64,000 nt of DNA, taken from positions 62,001-126,000 of the forward strand of contig JAIXYK010000017.1 of the NCBI GenBank assembly GCA_027490225.1, in the 5' to 3' direction. Below the pieces are notes generated by a model. It searched no databases, had not been told where the DNA came from, and saw only the letters and a list, made by a program, of their open reading frames with translations. Positions within the stretch are counted from its first letter, which is position 1. Every line of letters begins with the position of its first letter. The translations under genes and the position numbers were made by a program. Origin of the DNA: Bacteroidota bacterium. Its GTDB lineage: Bacteria; Bacteroidota; Bacteroidia; M30B66. Below, piece after piece: positions 18,635-28,450 of this stretch.

Positions 18635-20029
18635 TTAATCAGCATCAATCCAAATTTTATTCAACACATTAGTAACATTCACAGCATTAGGATTATACAA
18701 ACGCTCCTCTTGTGGTGTAGGTAAAATTGTAGGTATTCCACTCACAAAACCACTAGGGTTTGGCTCTAATTGAGGAAATCCTGTTCTTCTCCAGTCTGTC
18801 CAAACTTCGTTTTGAGTAAATAATGCAACATATTTTTGATACATGATTTTACTAAGGTTTACACTTTCAGAAGTTTCATTTGCAAAAACAGCTTCGTATG
18901 CAGCATCTGAAGCTCCAGTTATTTGAGAAATTGAAGCTTTTACTGCATCGTTATATGCTGTAGCAGCCTCTGCGGTATTTCCGGCACGTAAATTTGCTTC
19001 TGCTTTAATAAATAAAGCTTCCACATAAGTTGCCATTGGAGCAGGAGAGTTTGCACTGCCGAAATAAGTACCAACTGCAGAAGCAGCAATATTTGCTAAA
19101 CCTGGATCAACATCAGAACCTGTATACAATCCATCATTATCTGTAGTAGCATAAAATGGTAAACGAGGGTCATTGCTCGCCTTAAGTGTGTCAATAAAAT
19201 ATGCGCCCATTCTTATGTAACCACCTCTGTTTGCTTCAAAGGCATACCATTGATTGAGTTCATTTCCATTCTCACCAAATACAGCATTGGCATCATCTTC
19301 AGTTCCAGTAAGTCCAGCGTTTTCTAAATATTGTAAAGCCAATGATGCACTTTCACCTGCATTTCTTTGACTTAAGTGGTTTGCATATCTCGCTTTTAGC
19401 AACCATGCAGTTTTAATCCATTTTGCAGGGTCTCCACCATGAATAAAATCTCCAGTAGGAAAATAGTCATTAGCTTCTGCTGGTTTTTCTAAATCTGCGA
19501 TGGCTTCAGAAAGTAAGGTTTGCAAAGAGGCATAAATACTTTGCTGAGTATCATATTTTGGCGCCATGATATCATCAGATAAGCCTTTTCCAGCTTCAGT
19601 ATAAGGAACATCGCCCCAATTAGTTGTCGCAAGACCTATATTGTAGGCTTTTAGAACCTTAGCAATACCATTAAAATATGGATTCTTTTCACCAAAATCT
19701 GCATTCATAATGTTGCAATTAATAACAACATTGTTGTAAATACCAGTCCACTCATTGGTAACATCTCCTTCTAAAATTTGATAGTTGGCTAATTCTATCA
19801 TTTGTCCATCTGTACCAGCCAATTGCTGAATAAAAATCCCTGACCTTCTTGCAAGATTTCCAGAAGTATTGCTAAAAGTAGCTACTTCAATATTAGCTAG
19901 CAATGAGCCCGGTGTTGCCTTTTCAGGGTCATTGGGATTTACAGAAGCGTCATCTAAGTATTTTTTACAGCCCGAAAGTGTAACTACTAAGAGGAGTATA
20001 TAGATAATTGTATGTTTTGTCGTTTTCAT
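18635..20029 (-). CDS. SusD/RagB-like nutrient-binding outer-membrane lipoprotein
   Basis: A 464-aa lipoprotein: signal peptide with lipobox LSGC (Cys21), then the typical KKYLDDASVNPNDP. The SusD-like fold is supported by the helical TPR-type stretches (KAYNIGLATTNWGDVPYTEA, then LQTLLSEAIADLEKP) and the C-terminal KYVALFTQNEVWTDWRRTGFPQL block near residues 400-425. It appears to belong to the shorter SusD-like_2 type. SusD proteins form the lid over the SusC pore and bind glycans or peptides outside the cell. It lies 19 bp behind the susC-like gene, so the two form an operon. No glycosidase, peptidase or dedicated sigma/anti-sigma pair is adjacent, so the substrate cannot be guessed. Confidence 0.93.
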   Translation of the reverse strand: MKTTKHTIIYILLLVVTLSGCKKYLDDASVNPNDPEKATPGSLLANIEVATFSNTSGNLARRSGIFIQQLAGTDGQMIELANYQILEGDVTNEWTGIYNNVVINCNIMNADFGEKNPYFNGIAKVLKAYNIGLATTNWGDVPYTEAGKGLSDDIMAPKYDTQQSIYASLQTLLSEAIADLEKPAEANDYFPTGDFIHGGDPAKWIKTAWLLKARYANHLSQRNAGESASLALQYLENAGLTGTEDDANAVFGENGNELNQWYAFEANRGGYIRMGAYFIDTLKASNDPRLPFYATTDNDGLYTGSDVDPGLANIAASAVGTYFGSANSPAPMATYVEALFIKAEANLRAGNTAEAATAYNDAVKASISQITGASDAAYEAVFANETSESVNLSKIMYQKYVALFTQNEVWTDWRRTGFPQLEPNPSGFVSGIPTILPTPQEERLYNPNAVNVTNVLNKIWIDAD

Positions 20030-20048
20030 AATATTTTTTCTTTAAAGG

Positions 20049-23000
20049 TTAAAAGCCAGCTCTGATTCCAAATGTGAAAGTTTTTACACCAGGGTTGTTG
20101 AAGTAATCGAAACCTTGAATGTTAGAACCGGCACCAGTTAAACTAGTTTCAGGGTCAACACCTTTGTATTCAGTAAATAGCAAAAGGTTTATTGCAGTAA
20201 AGTTAAAATCAAGGTATTGGATTATTTTCTTTCCAGCTGCATTGCCTTTAAAGTTAAGTCGGTATGACGCACTTACTTCTCTTAAACGTGCCCAGCTACC
20301 ATCTTCTAAATGTTGTTCTACAGCTGCTCCTGCATCTCCTTTAAATGAACGGAAATAATCGTAAGCAGAAACTTTTACATCATTAGCTGATGTTCCAGCA
20401 ACTGCAGTTCCATCGTCATTTACTACGCCTGTGCCTAAAACTCCATCAATTACATATTCTGCATTTTCGCCATCACGGTTGGCAGATTCTTCTGTTCTAC
20501 CTAAGCGGTTTAAGCGCGCATAAGTACCATTCCAAATTTTTCCTCCTTTTCTGAAATCCCAAAGGAATGAAACATTAAAGTTCTGGGCTATAGTGAACGA
20601 GTTTCTAAGTCCTGCAAGAAAATCAGGAAAAGGATTTCCTAATGCTTTTCTTACCGGATCAAGGTATGGAAGACCTGTAGATGGATCTATTATTAATTTC
20701 CCGTCAGCATTTCTTTGCCATGCAGAACCATATATAGTTCCATAAGGTTGTCCAATAACTGCAAAACTTCCTATGTCTTCGAATGCTTCTTCAATATCTA
20801 GTTCTTCTACACCATCAGCGAGTTTTAAAACTTCTGAGCGATTTCTATAATAAGTCCCACTTACAGTCCAAGTAAAGTTTTTTCTTTCAACCGGTGTAGC
20901 TGTTATAGCAACTTCCCAACCTTGATTTCTCATTTCTCCAGAGTTAACATATTCTCTTTTGAAACCTGATGATGGTGCAACTGGTTTATCTAAAAGAATA
21001 TCTACTGTTTTTTGATTGTAATAAGTAACATCAAAGCCTAATTTACCTCTAAAGAATTTTAATTCAGTTCCAATTTCTTTTCCTAATACTCTTTCTGGCA
21101 ATAAGTTAGGGCTTCCTTTTATATTACTAATTCCATAACCAACTTGGCCTAAGAAAGGAAAGCTATTTCCATTAGTGAAACCATCAGCAAAAAACGGCTG
21201 AGAGAAATATGTTCTGTTTTTATATGGCGATGGTGAAATACCGCTTTGAGCAACTGCTCCTCTAACTTTGAAAAAATCGAACCAACTTGGTAATTTAACC
21301 AATTCGTTAACTACAATTGATACGTTTGCAGAAGGATAGAAAAAGCTGTTTTTATTTTCATCGAATGTAGATGACCATTCATTTCTTCCAGTAAGTGTTA
21401 AGAAAATAGCACTTTTCCAATCAGCTTCGAAGTTAAAGAAACCGGCATAAGTTCTAATTCTGTCGTTAGAATTACTCGCATATCTATCGATAGAGTTTCC
21501 TAGGTTGTAAAAATCATCAATAATCAAATCTCTACCTCTGCTAAACACACTTTTAAAATTGCTGCTCCAGATGTTGTTACCCAAAATTAGTGTTGTATGA
21601 ATATCTTTTCCAAAGTTCTTTTTACCCGTTAATAATAAATCAGAATACATTTGAAAGCTGTTTACATTATCGTAATTTACTTGACCATAACGCAAAGCAT
21701 TATCATCGCCTGCAGAAGATTTATGGTAAACCTGCTTGCGTTCATCAGAATAATTATCAATACCAACTTTATAAGTGATGTTTAACCATTTTGTAGGGTC
21801 AGCATTGATGAAAGTGTTTCCAAAAATTCTATTTACATTATCGTTAAATGGATTTTTAAATGCAGTGTAAAGTGGATTGTCATACAAACCAAAGTAAGTT
21901 TGTACATTTCCATTTTCGTATTCATAATTGTTGATATCGTAGCTTGCAGGCATACGTAATAAACCTAGCATAATTCCAGATAAGTTAGAACCATTTTGAG
22001 GCTTAGTGCTTCTTGTATTTGAATAACTAATTGAAGTTCCAACTTTAATTTTGTCAGTTAGTTTGTGTTCTGATGCTAGTCTAACTGTAGTTCTGTTTAA
22101 TTTAGAATTTGGAATTACGCCAGAACTGTTAAAATTAGAGATTGAAAAACGATACATTGTAGTTTCTGTTCCGCCGTCAATACTTAATTGGTTATTGTAA
22201 TTTTGACCAGTATTGAAGAAAGATTTGTTGTTATCGTAAGCCTGAAGGCCAGGTGTATTAGCTATTTCAGGTCCCCAAGTAGAACTCACACCATAATCAA
22301 CATCATCATTAGTATCGAACAACTTGTCTGGTCCTGGGTCTGCAGTTGCAAAGGTTGGAGTTCCATCAGATTCTAAATAACCTTGCGCCCATCTGTCTTG
22401 TAATTTCGGAAGTTTATTTACTTGTTGCAGCTCAACAGATGAAGAAAAAGTTACACCAATTCCTTTTTTATATTTTCCTTTTTTAGTGGTGTAAATAATG
22501 GCTCCAGTTCCAGCTCTTTGTCCGTACAAAGCAGCAGCAGCAGGGCCTTTTAAAACAGTAACAGATTCAATATCATCAGGGTTAATGTCTAATGCACGGT
22601 TAGAATTTTGTACACCTTGCAAATTTCCGTTGTAAGGGTTATCAGCTCCTGAAGAAGTAAAAGTGGTGTTGTCTATTGGAATTCCATCAACCACAATTAA
22701 TGGCTGGTTGTTTCCTGTAAAAGTTTGATTTCCACGAATGTTAATCTTACTGGAAGCTCCTGGTGTTCCTCCAGAACTAGTTACTTGCACACCAGCTACT
22801 TTACCAGCAAGACCTTGAATAATGTTTGCTTCACCTGAGCCAGCGAGTTCTTTACCAGAAACTTCTGATACCGCATAACCTAATGCTTTTTTCTCTCTTG
22901 AAACACCAAGTGCTGTTACAACAACTTCTTTAAGAGCACCTTTTAACTGCATGTTTATAGAAATAAATTCACGATTAGCTTTTACTTCACGGGTTTCCAT

Positions 23001-23237
23001 ACCAACATAACTGAAAACCAAAATGCTTTCGGCATCTTTTACTTTTATTTCAAACTCTCCGTCTAAATTCGAAAGGGTGTTATTATTTGTCCCCTTTTCC
23101 AAAATTATAGCTCCGGGTAATGGAGAATTTTCAGCTTCATTGATGATTTTTCCCTTCACCAATTTCTGGGCTTGCACAGTTGCAGCCAGCAATAGGAATG
23201 CAATTAGAAAATTGCTTTTTCGTAAAAAGTGTTTCAT
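20049..23237 (-). CDS. SusC/RagA TonB-linked outer-membrane transporter
   Basis: A 1062-aa protein with signal peptide (FLIAFLLLAATVQAQ), then a carboxypeptidase-D-like regulatory domain (GKIINEAENSPLPGAIILEKG..FSYVGMETREV, about residues 28-90). The TonB plug begins around GALKEVVVTALGVSREKKALGYAVSEV and includes the SusC signatures VTSSGGTPGASSKINIRG, PLIVVDGIPID and SVTVLKGPAAAALYG..AGTGAIIYTTKKGK. A 22-strand barrel region follows, ending in the aromatic VKTFTFGIRAGF. It works with the SusD-like lid encoded just behind it to take up oligomers, powered by TonB-ExbBD. No promoter match was seen directly upstream. Confidence 0.96.
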   Translation of the reverse strand: MKHFLRKSNFLIAFLLLAATVQAQKLVKGKIINEAENSPLPGAIILEKGTNNNTLSNLDGEFEIKVKDAESILVFSYVGMETREVKANREFISINMQLKGALKEVVVTALGVSREKKALGYAVSEVSGKELAGSGEANIIQGLAGKVAGVQVTSSGGTPGASSKINIRGNQTFTGNNQPLIVVDGIPIDNTTFTSSGADNPYNGNLQGVQNSNRALDINPDDIESVTVLKGPAAAALYGQRAGTGAIIYTTKKGKYKKGIGVTFSSSVELQQVNKLPKLQDRWAQGYLESDGTPTFATADPGPDKLFDTNDDVDYGVSSTWGPEIANTPGLQAYDNNKSFFNTGQNYNNQLSIDGGTETTMYRFSISNFNSSGVIPNSKLNRTTVRLASEHKLTDKIKVGTSISYSNTRSTKPQNGSNLSGIMLGLLRMPASYDINNYEYENGNVQTYFGLYDNPLYTAFKNPFNDNVNRIFGNTFINADPTKWLNITYKVGIDNYSDERKQVYHKSSAGDDNALRYGQVNYDNVNSFQMYSDLLLTGKKNFGKDIHTTLILGNNIWSSNFKSVFSRGRDLIIDDFYNLGNSIDRYASNSNDRIRTYAGFFNFEADWKSAIFLTLTGRNEWSSTFDENKNSFFYPSANVSIVVNELVKLPSWFDFFKVRGAVAQSGISPSPYKNRTYFSQPFFADGFTNGNSFPFLGQVGYGISNIKGSPNLLPERVLGKEIGTELKFFRGKLGFDVTYYNQKTVDILLDKPVAPSSGFKREYVNSGEMRNQGWEVAITATPVERKNFTWTVSGTYYRNRSEVLKLADGVEELDIEEAFEDIGSFAVIGQPYGTIYGSAWQRNADGKLIIDPSTGLPYLDPVRKALGNPFPDFLAGLRNSFTIAQNFNVSFLWDFRKGGKIWNGTYARLNRLGRTEESANRDGENAEYVIDGVLGTGVVNDDGTAVAGTSANDVKVSAYDYFRSFKGDAGAAVEQHLEDGSWARLREVSASYRLNFKGNAAGKKIIQYLDFNFTAINLLLFTEYKGVDPETSLTGAGSNIQGFDYFNNPGVKTFTFGIRAGF

Positions 23238-23596
23238 GTTTTATAGTTTTAATTCATGAAAGTTGTATAAATTTTTCGGATTGAAGCTTTATTTCTTAAT
23301 AATTTAATAACAATTGAGGTTTTAATATTTTTAAGAGGCACATTGTTAGGTATTTATATGTTGATTATTATTTGGGCACACCCTAGAATTAATGAATAAT
23401 GAATAATTGGGCTGTGAAATTGAATAAGAAAACAAATGCCCGCGCCAGTGATTGAAGCGGAAACCCGGTGCGAGGCCCTTTGCCGAGCAGCGCGTTGAAG
23501 CGTAAAGCACGGTTTACAAAACAATAATGTGTTAATTATTTTTTACAATAAGTTTATATTGTTTTGTGAAAGGCGCCCAAGAAATTAAAATTATGC
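23238..23596. other. intergenic region with structured element
   Basis: No gene is seen in these 359 bp. The 23238-23400 half is very AT-rich and should hold the susC promoter, but I found no good TAnnTTTG match. The other half is filled by the GC-rich element described at 23433-23580. Confidence 0.7.
23433..23580 (-). repeat. structured intergenic element, copy A
   Basis: Read on the minus strand it begins TTGGGCGCC 16 bp after the ABC exporter stop. A long-loop hairpin follows (TTTCACAAAACAATA pairing with TATTGTTTTGTAAA), then GTGCTTTACGCTTCAA, a second GC-rich hairpin region (CGCGCTGCTCGGC...), and the tail GGTTTCCGCTTCAATCACTG + GCGCG. The head, core and tail match four other elements in this window (42113, 43133, 57253, 60141) while the hairpin arms do not. 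It is GC-rich against an AT-rich background. Confidence 0.75.
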
Positions 23597-25345
23597 TCAT
23601 TGTTCCTGAAATTGCATCTCGTACAGTTTCCTATAAATACCTTTGTTTTTGAGCAATTCCTGGTGGTTGCCGCTTTCCATTAATTGGCCTTTGTCTAATA
23701 CCAAAATTAAATCGGCATTTTGTATGGTGGAAAGCCGGTGGGCAATAATAATGGAAGTTCGGTTTTTAGTTATAGTTTGAATGGCTTTTTGAATGGCGAG
23801 TTCAGTTTCAGTATCGATGGAAGAGGTGGCTTCATCTAAAACCAAAATGGATGGTTTGTAGAGATAGGCGCGAATAAATGCAATGAGCTGTCGCTGGCCG
23901 GCACTGAGCATGGCGCCGCGTTCCATTACGTTGTAGTTGAAACCGCCTGGTAATTGATGAATGAATTTGTCTGCACCAATGGCTTCTGCAGCGGCTTCAA
24001 TTTGGTTGATTGAAATGGAAGCGTCGTTGAGTGTTACATTATTGGCAATGGTATCTGAAAATAGGAAAACATCTTGCAGCACTACAGCTATGTTTTTTCT
24101 TAGTTGGTCAACATCATAGTTTTTTATTGAGATGCCATCTACCAATATTTCGCCTTTGTTAAATTCATAAAAGCGATTGATTAGGTTAATAATCGTAGTT
24201 TTTCCGGAGCCAGTAGCGCCGACAATGGCAACAGTTTGGCCTTTTTTAATTGTAAAGCTGAGGTCTTTTAAAACCCATTCTTCGTTGTTGTAAGCCATCC
24301 AAACATTTTTAAATGCAATGTCACCTTCGATTGTTATTGAACTTGGGTTTGGAATGTTTTGCATTGCAGCATCGGTATCGAGCACCTGAAAAACCCTTTC
24401 GGAGCTTACCATGCCCATTTGTAAGGTATTGAAACGGTCGGCCAAGGTGCGAATGGGCCTAAAAAGCATATTGATGAAAAGGGTAAATGCTACAATGTTT
24501 CCAATACTGAAATTGCCAGCAATAACGCCTCTTGCGCCCAACCAAATGATGAGGCCAATTGAAACAGCACTTAAGATTTCTACAATTGGCAGGAAAACCG
24601 AATAATGCCAAACGGAACGGATATGAGCATCGGCATGTTCTTTATTTATTTTGTTGAAAGCATCGGCTTCTTCTTTTTCTCTGTTAAATAATTGAATGAT
24701 GCTAATTCCAGAGACATGTTCTTGTACAAAAGTATTGAGCCTTGCAACTTGTGTGCGCACATCTTGAAAAGAAGATTTGATTCCATTTTTAAAAACTCGC
24801 GTGGCGATAAGTAAGAGCGGAATGGTAGATATAGAGATAAGTGCCAAGCGCCAATCGGTATAAAACATTACAATAAGCACGACCGATAACTGTAATAAAT
24901 CGCCAAATACAATTACGACACCTTCGGTAAAGATGCTGGCAATGGTTTCCATATCGCTCACTACGCGGGTTACGAGCATGCCAATTGGGTGCTGGTCGAA
25001 ATAAGCGATTTTGAAATTATTGATATGTTTGAATAGTGTAATTCTTAAATCTTTAATTACACTTTGGCCCAGAAGATTGATGATGTAATTGCTAAAGAAA
25101 TTTCCAATTGTTTCGATTAACAACACGCCAATCATGAGCATTGTCATGATAAGGAGCATTTTAGCATCGGGAATAATGATAAAATGATCGAGTGTGTATT
25201 GCACCAATAAAGGTCTTATTGGGGAAATGAGTGCTAGGAAAATAGTCAGTCCAATTGCGCCAAACAACTGGGGTTTATAAGGTTTAGTAAACGATAAAAT
25301 GCGTTTTAATAAACCTACATTAAACGCATTTCCTGAAACGGACAT
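23597..25345 (-). CDS. MsbA-like ABC exporter (fused permease and ATPase)
   Basis: A 582-aa half-transporter: six-helix transmembrane domain (residues ~20-310) followed by a nucleotide-binding domain. Walker A is GATGSGKTT (about 375-383), the Q-loop is VVLQDVFLF, the signature is LSAGQRQ (a variant of LSGGQ), Walker B is ILVLDEATSS and the H-loop His is in IIAHRLST. All residues needed for ATP hydrolysis are present, so it can act as a homodimer. The family exports lipids, drugs or peptides and the substrate cannot be inferred here. It has its own -7 box inside the end of the upstream gene and is followed by structured element A. Confidence 0.93.
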   Translation of the reverse strand: MSVSGNAFNVGLLKRILSFTKPYKPQLFGAIGLTIFLALISPIRPLLVQYTLDHFIIIPDAKMLLIMTMLMIGVLLIETIGNFFSNYIINLLGQSVIKDLRITLFKHINNFKIAYFDQHPIGMLVTRVVSDMETIASIFTEGVVIVFGDLLQLSVVLIVMFYTDWRLALISISTIPLLLIATRVFKNGIKSSFQDVRTQVARLNTFVQEHVSGISIIQLFNREKEEADAFNKINKEHADAHIRSVWHYSVFLPIVEILSAVSIGLIIWLGARGVIAGNFSIGNIVAFTLFINMLFRPIRTLADRFNTLQMGMVSSERVFQVLDTDAAMQNIPNPSSITIEGDIAFKNVWMAYNNEEWVLKDLSFTIKKGQTVAIVGATGSGKTTIINLINRFYEFNKGEILVDGISIKNYDVDQLRKNIAVVLQDVFLFSDTIANNVTLNDASISINQIEAAAEAIGADKFIHQLPGGFNYNVMERGAMLSAGQRQLIAFIRAYLYKPSILVLDEATSSIDTETELAIQKAIQTITKNRTSIIIAHRLSTIQNADLILVLDKGQLMESGNHQELLKNKGIYRKLYEMQFQEQ

Positions 25346-25373
25346 CTAAAATATTCGAGCTAAATTTAAGTGG

Positions 25374-25381
25374 CAAAGTTA
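25374..25381 (-). promoter_or_regulatory. -7 box TAACTTTG for the ABC exporter, overlapping the upstream stop codon
   Basis: On the minus strand TAACTTTG matches TAnnTTTG. Its TAA is also the stop codon of the 985-aa gene (25379-25381). The box ends 28 nt before the ATG at 25345. Confidence 0.5.
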
Positions 25382-28336
25382 TTTTAATAAAGTAACTGTT
25401 CCTTTAAATTCTTTCGATTTATCTTGATATTTATAAGCAGCGATGTAGAAATAAGTTCCATCGGGCAATAAGTTTCCAGCCAGATCATAACCATTCCATT
25501 CAAAATATGGATTTACAGATTCGTGCACACGCAAGCCCCAGCGGTTATATATTTTTATATAAAACTCATCGTAAGCAAAAGAAGTTATTGCTGAAAAATA
25601 ATCGTTCTGCTTGTCACCATTAGGAGAAAACGCATTTGGGAAAGTTAGTTCCTGGAAGCAAGGTTTATTTTTAACCAAGAAAGAATCCAGTTTAGGGCAA
25701 AGTTCGCCTGGCAACTGCACCAATACTGTATACCAACCTGTATCTTGTACAGAAATGATTGCTGATGTTTCTCCCGTGCTCCATTGATATGAAAGGGCTG
25801 TAGAATCTCCGGCAAGAAACACACTTTCTCCAGCGCAAGTTTTTATTTCTTTTACTTTACCGGTATCTGCAAATTGAACATTTACAGTGATGGTATCGAA
25901 TGCAGTACAAGCTAAACTTCCATTACTATTTACTTCTATGATGTAAGTTGTAGTGCTATCGGGAATAACTTCAACTTCTCTGTCTGTTGAGAATTCTATA
26001 CTATCTGTGCTCCATGTAAATTTATAGGAAGAACCAGCCAATGTAGAAAGTAGAATAGGGTTTGATTCGCAAATTGTTGTATCGTTTCCTGCATCAACAG
26101 TAGGTAGAGGTCGTACAATAATGTTTCTGCTGTTACCAAGATTCCCGCAATCATTTACTGTTTCTACAAAAATGGGAATTGATCCGCTATTCGGGAAATA
26201 AAAATTTACTTCGTTGTTCAAAGAATCAATTACAGTTGCTAAGTTAGAATTCCATGCATAGTAAGTGTCTTCGCTTAGGGGCAAGCGGTATTCTACAGTG
26301 TCGCCAACACATACCTGAGGCGGTCCAATAATAGAAACATTGGGTGGTCCAACTACAGTCACATTCGCTATTTCAGAACCGGGGCCTACGCAACCAAAGT
26401 TTGTCTCTGTAACATAAACGGTATAATCACCTACACCATTAAAAAGAATTGGGTTAAAAGGCCCTCCTTCGAAAAAATTAGTAATGTTATTCAAACCCCA
26501 AACATAAGTTGATTGAAAATTATATGGTTGCATATAAAAATAAAGGGCAGTATTGAAACAAATGGTGGTATCTAAATCGTAATCAACAAAAGCAAAAGTC
26601 GCGGGGTCTAACAAATCAATGGTCAGTCCGGCAGGGTTAGGAGCTCCGATTGTTAACCTGATTAGCGTTCCTAATTGATCCCAGCCTTGCGAGGAATTAG
26701 TAGAAACAACCCGCATGTAATAATTCCCGGGAGCAAGACCAACAGAGCCGAGATTTGGAAGATTTGGTATGGTTAATAAAACAGTGGTGTCGCTGGTTGC
26801 TGCAACGCTACCAATAACTCCAGTGTTAATTACAAAAAAACCATTATAATCGAGGACTTGGAGCTGAAATTCGTTCGGAGCGGTATAGGTTGCTGGAGGA
26901 GGATGCACTCCAATTTCGACGGATATCAGTGTGTCGGCACCATTTACATCATCTATACAAAATTGTACATCTACAGCATTATTAGTTTCGATATCACATT
27001 CTCTTATACAAAATGGACCCTGCAAAGAGCCTATTGTGTATGGGCTGGTTGCAATTACTCTTAAGTAATAATTACAGCCGGGAGGAATTGGATGGTTTTG
27101 TGGAGTAATTAATCCTGATACAGAACCAGGCAAACCAGGGTAACTAGTATCGTCGTTACTAGTTCCTAAAACGTTAGGGTTTGGTGGGAAATTTCCATTA
27201 GAATCTGATAGCTGAAGTACGTATGTATTGTTTACGAATACACCAAAAGAATTGAATTTGGTATCAATTACACTGCCTACACAAACTGTATCGGCTGGGT
27301 TAGAAATTACTGCAGTAGAGCCAGTAACTACGCTGTTGGGGCAATCAATCACATTGATACAAACACTTGTATCAGAAATGATAATTGGGTCAATATCTCC
27401 TCTAACTACTCTAATTCTATAACAAGGATTTTCATTTAATGTAGATGGAATGGCTAAAGTTTGGAGAATTTGAACAGGATTCAAATTGTTAAGTTGGTAA
27501 ATACCTAAAGAAGTAGCCAAGGAAAAATCTCCAAATTCGTTAGACAATTGAACTTCATAAAATCCATTTCCGCAAAGCTGAACAGGGTTATTGAAAAACA
27601 ATAAAACAGGGTCGCCTTTGCAAACTGTAGTTGGAGAAATGCTGTCTAACTCTAAACGAACATCATATAAAACGGGGTCGTATTTACCAACTATTCTAAG
27701 TCCATCGATACCTAAGGAGCCTGAAAGCGGTTCTTGGGTGCTGCTGTTAATCCACCTAAAACCGAAACGTACATCACTCAAATTATTGAAAACAGGATTG
27801 TAAAATTCGTAATACGTCCATTTGTTGATGGAAGAAAACTGTGCATTGGGAACTGCTGTCCAGGGACCACCAAGGGCGCTAAAATAAAGTTCTCCGTAGG
27901 CACCAGGATTTCCCTGACAATTGGCATAAAAAACTATTCTAACACTGTCCATTCCTAAGGTGCAATTTGGTCCTGTGCTGGCAAAACGGTCGGAAGCTAC
28001 CTGAGGATTAAAATTAGCATTAGCAATATTAGGTGAGGCTGAAAAAGTTGCAGAATCTGTAATGTGAAGGTAATTGCTAAAAGGAGCAAAGTTTATTAAT
28101 CCACCGGTTGTACTATCCTGACTGATTGTATTTGGATACACAGGTGCTCCAGTAAAATCATCATTTACTACCCAAAAATTTGAACCACTGTTATTTCCAA
28201 CTAATCCGTTATTTAAGGAAAACGAACCTGGTCCATTTTCAAAATCTTCTGAATAAACAAGTATATTTTGCGCATGTGTCAGACTTCCAAATCCAAGTAA
28301 AAGCAATAGAAAAAGGCAATTGTAAAGGTGTTTCAT
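25379..28336 (-). CDS. large secreted protein with gliding-motility-type (T9SS type B) C-terminal domain
   Basis: A 985-aa protein with signal peptide (LFLLLLLGFGSLTHAQ). The N-terminal ~200 residues (VYSEDFENG...GIDGLRIVG) look like a jelly-roll adhesion domain of the MAM or choice-of-anchor type. Several Ig/PKD-like beta domains follow, with paired cysteines and blocks such as VDAGNDTTICESNPILL and YQWSTGETSAIISVQDTGWY. The C-terminal ~90 residues are the classic gliding motility-associated domain: FPNAFSPNGDKQNDYF, then IYNRWGLRVHES, WNGYDLAGNLLPDGTYFYI. In Bacteroidota this is the type B T9SS signal, so the protein should be exported and displayed or released. It is divergent from another type B cargo gene at 28451. 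Confidence 0.93.
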   Translation of the reverse strand: MKHLYNCLFLLLLLGFGSLTHAQNILVYSEDFENGPGSFSLNNGLVGNNSGSNFWVVNDDFTGAPVYPNTISQDSTTGGLINFAPFSNYLHITDSATFSASPNIANANFNPQVASDRFASTGPNCTLGMDSVRIVFYANCQGNPGAYGELYFSALGGPWTAVPNAQFSSINKWTYYEFYNPVFNNLSDVRFGFRWINSSTQEPLSGSLGIDGLRIVGKYDPVLYDVRLELDSISPTTVCKGDPVLLFFNNPVQLCGNGFYEVQLSNEFGDFSLATSLGIYQLNNLNPVQILQTLAIPSTLNENPCYRIRVVRGDIDPIIISDTSVCINVIDCPNSVVTGSTAVISNPADTVCVGSVIDTKFNSFGVFVNNTYVLQLSDSNGNFPPNPNVLGTSNDDTSYPGLPGSVSGLITPQNHPIPPGCNYYLRVIATSPYTIGSLQGPFCIRECDIETNNAVDVQFCIDDVNGADTLISVEIGVHPPPATYTAPNEFQLQVLDYNGFFVINTGVIGSVAATSDTTVLLTIPNLPNLGSVGLAPGNYYMRVVSTNSSQGWDQLGTLIRLTIGAPNPAGLTIDLLDPATFAFVDYDLDTTICFNTALYFYMQPYNFQSTYVWGLNNITNFFEGGPFNPILFNGVGDYTVYVTETNFGCVGPGSEIANVTVVGPPNVSIIGPPQVCVGDTVEYRLPLSEDTYYAWNSNLATVIDSLNNEVNFYFPNSGSIPIFVETVNDCGNLGNSRNIIVRPLPTVDAGNDTTICESNPILLSTLAGSSYKFTWSTDSIEFSTDREVEVIPDSTTTYIIEVNSNGSLACTAFDTITVNVQFADTGKVKEIKTCAGESVFLAGDSTALSYQWSTGETSAIISVQDTGWYTVLVQLPGELCPKLDSFLVKNKPCFQELTFPNAFSPNGDKQNDYFSAITSFAYDEFYIKIYNRWGLRVHESVNPYFEWNGYDLAGNLLPDGTYFYIAAYKYQDKSKEFKGTVTLLK

Positions 28337-28450
28337 GCTGTAGAAATTGATATTTCAAATAAAGAATGAATTTGTGATTAACATTCGCTAAGTTATTTAT
28401 TTTTTTGAAACATTTTATTTTGCATTCCATTTTTAATAAATTTACAAAGC

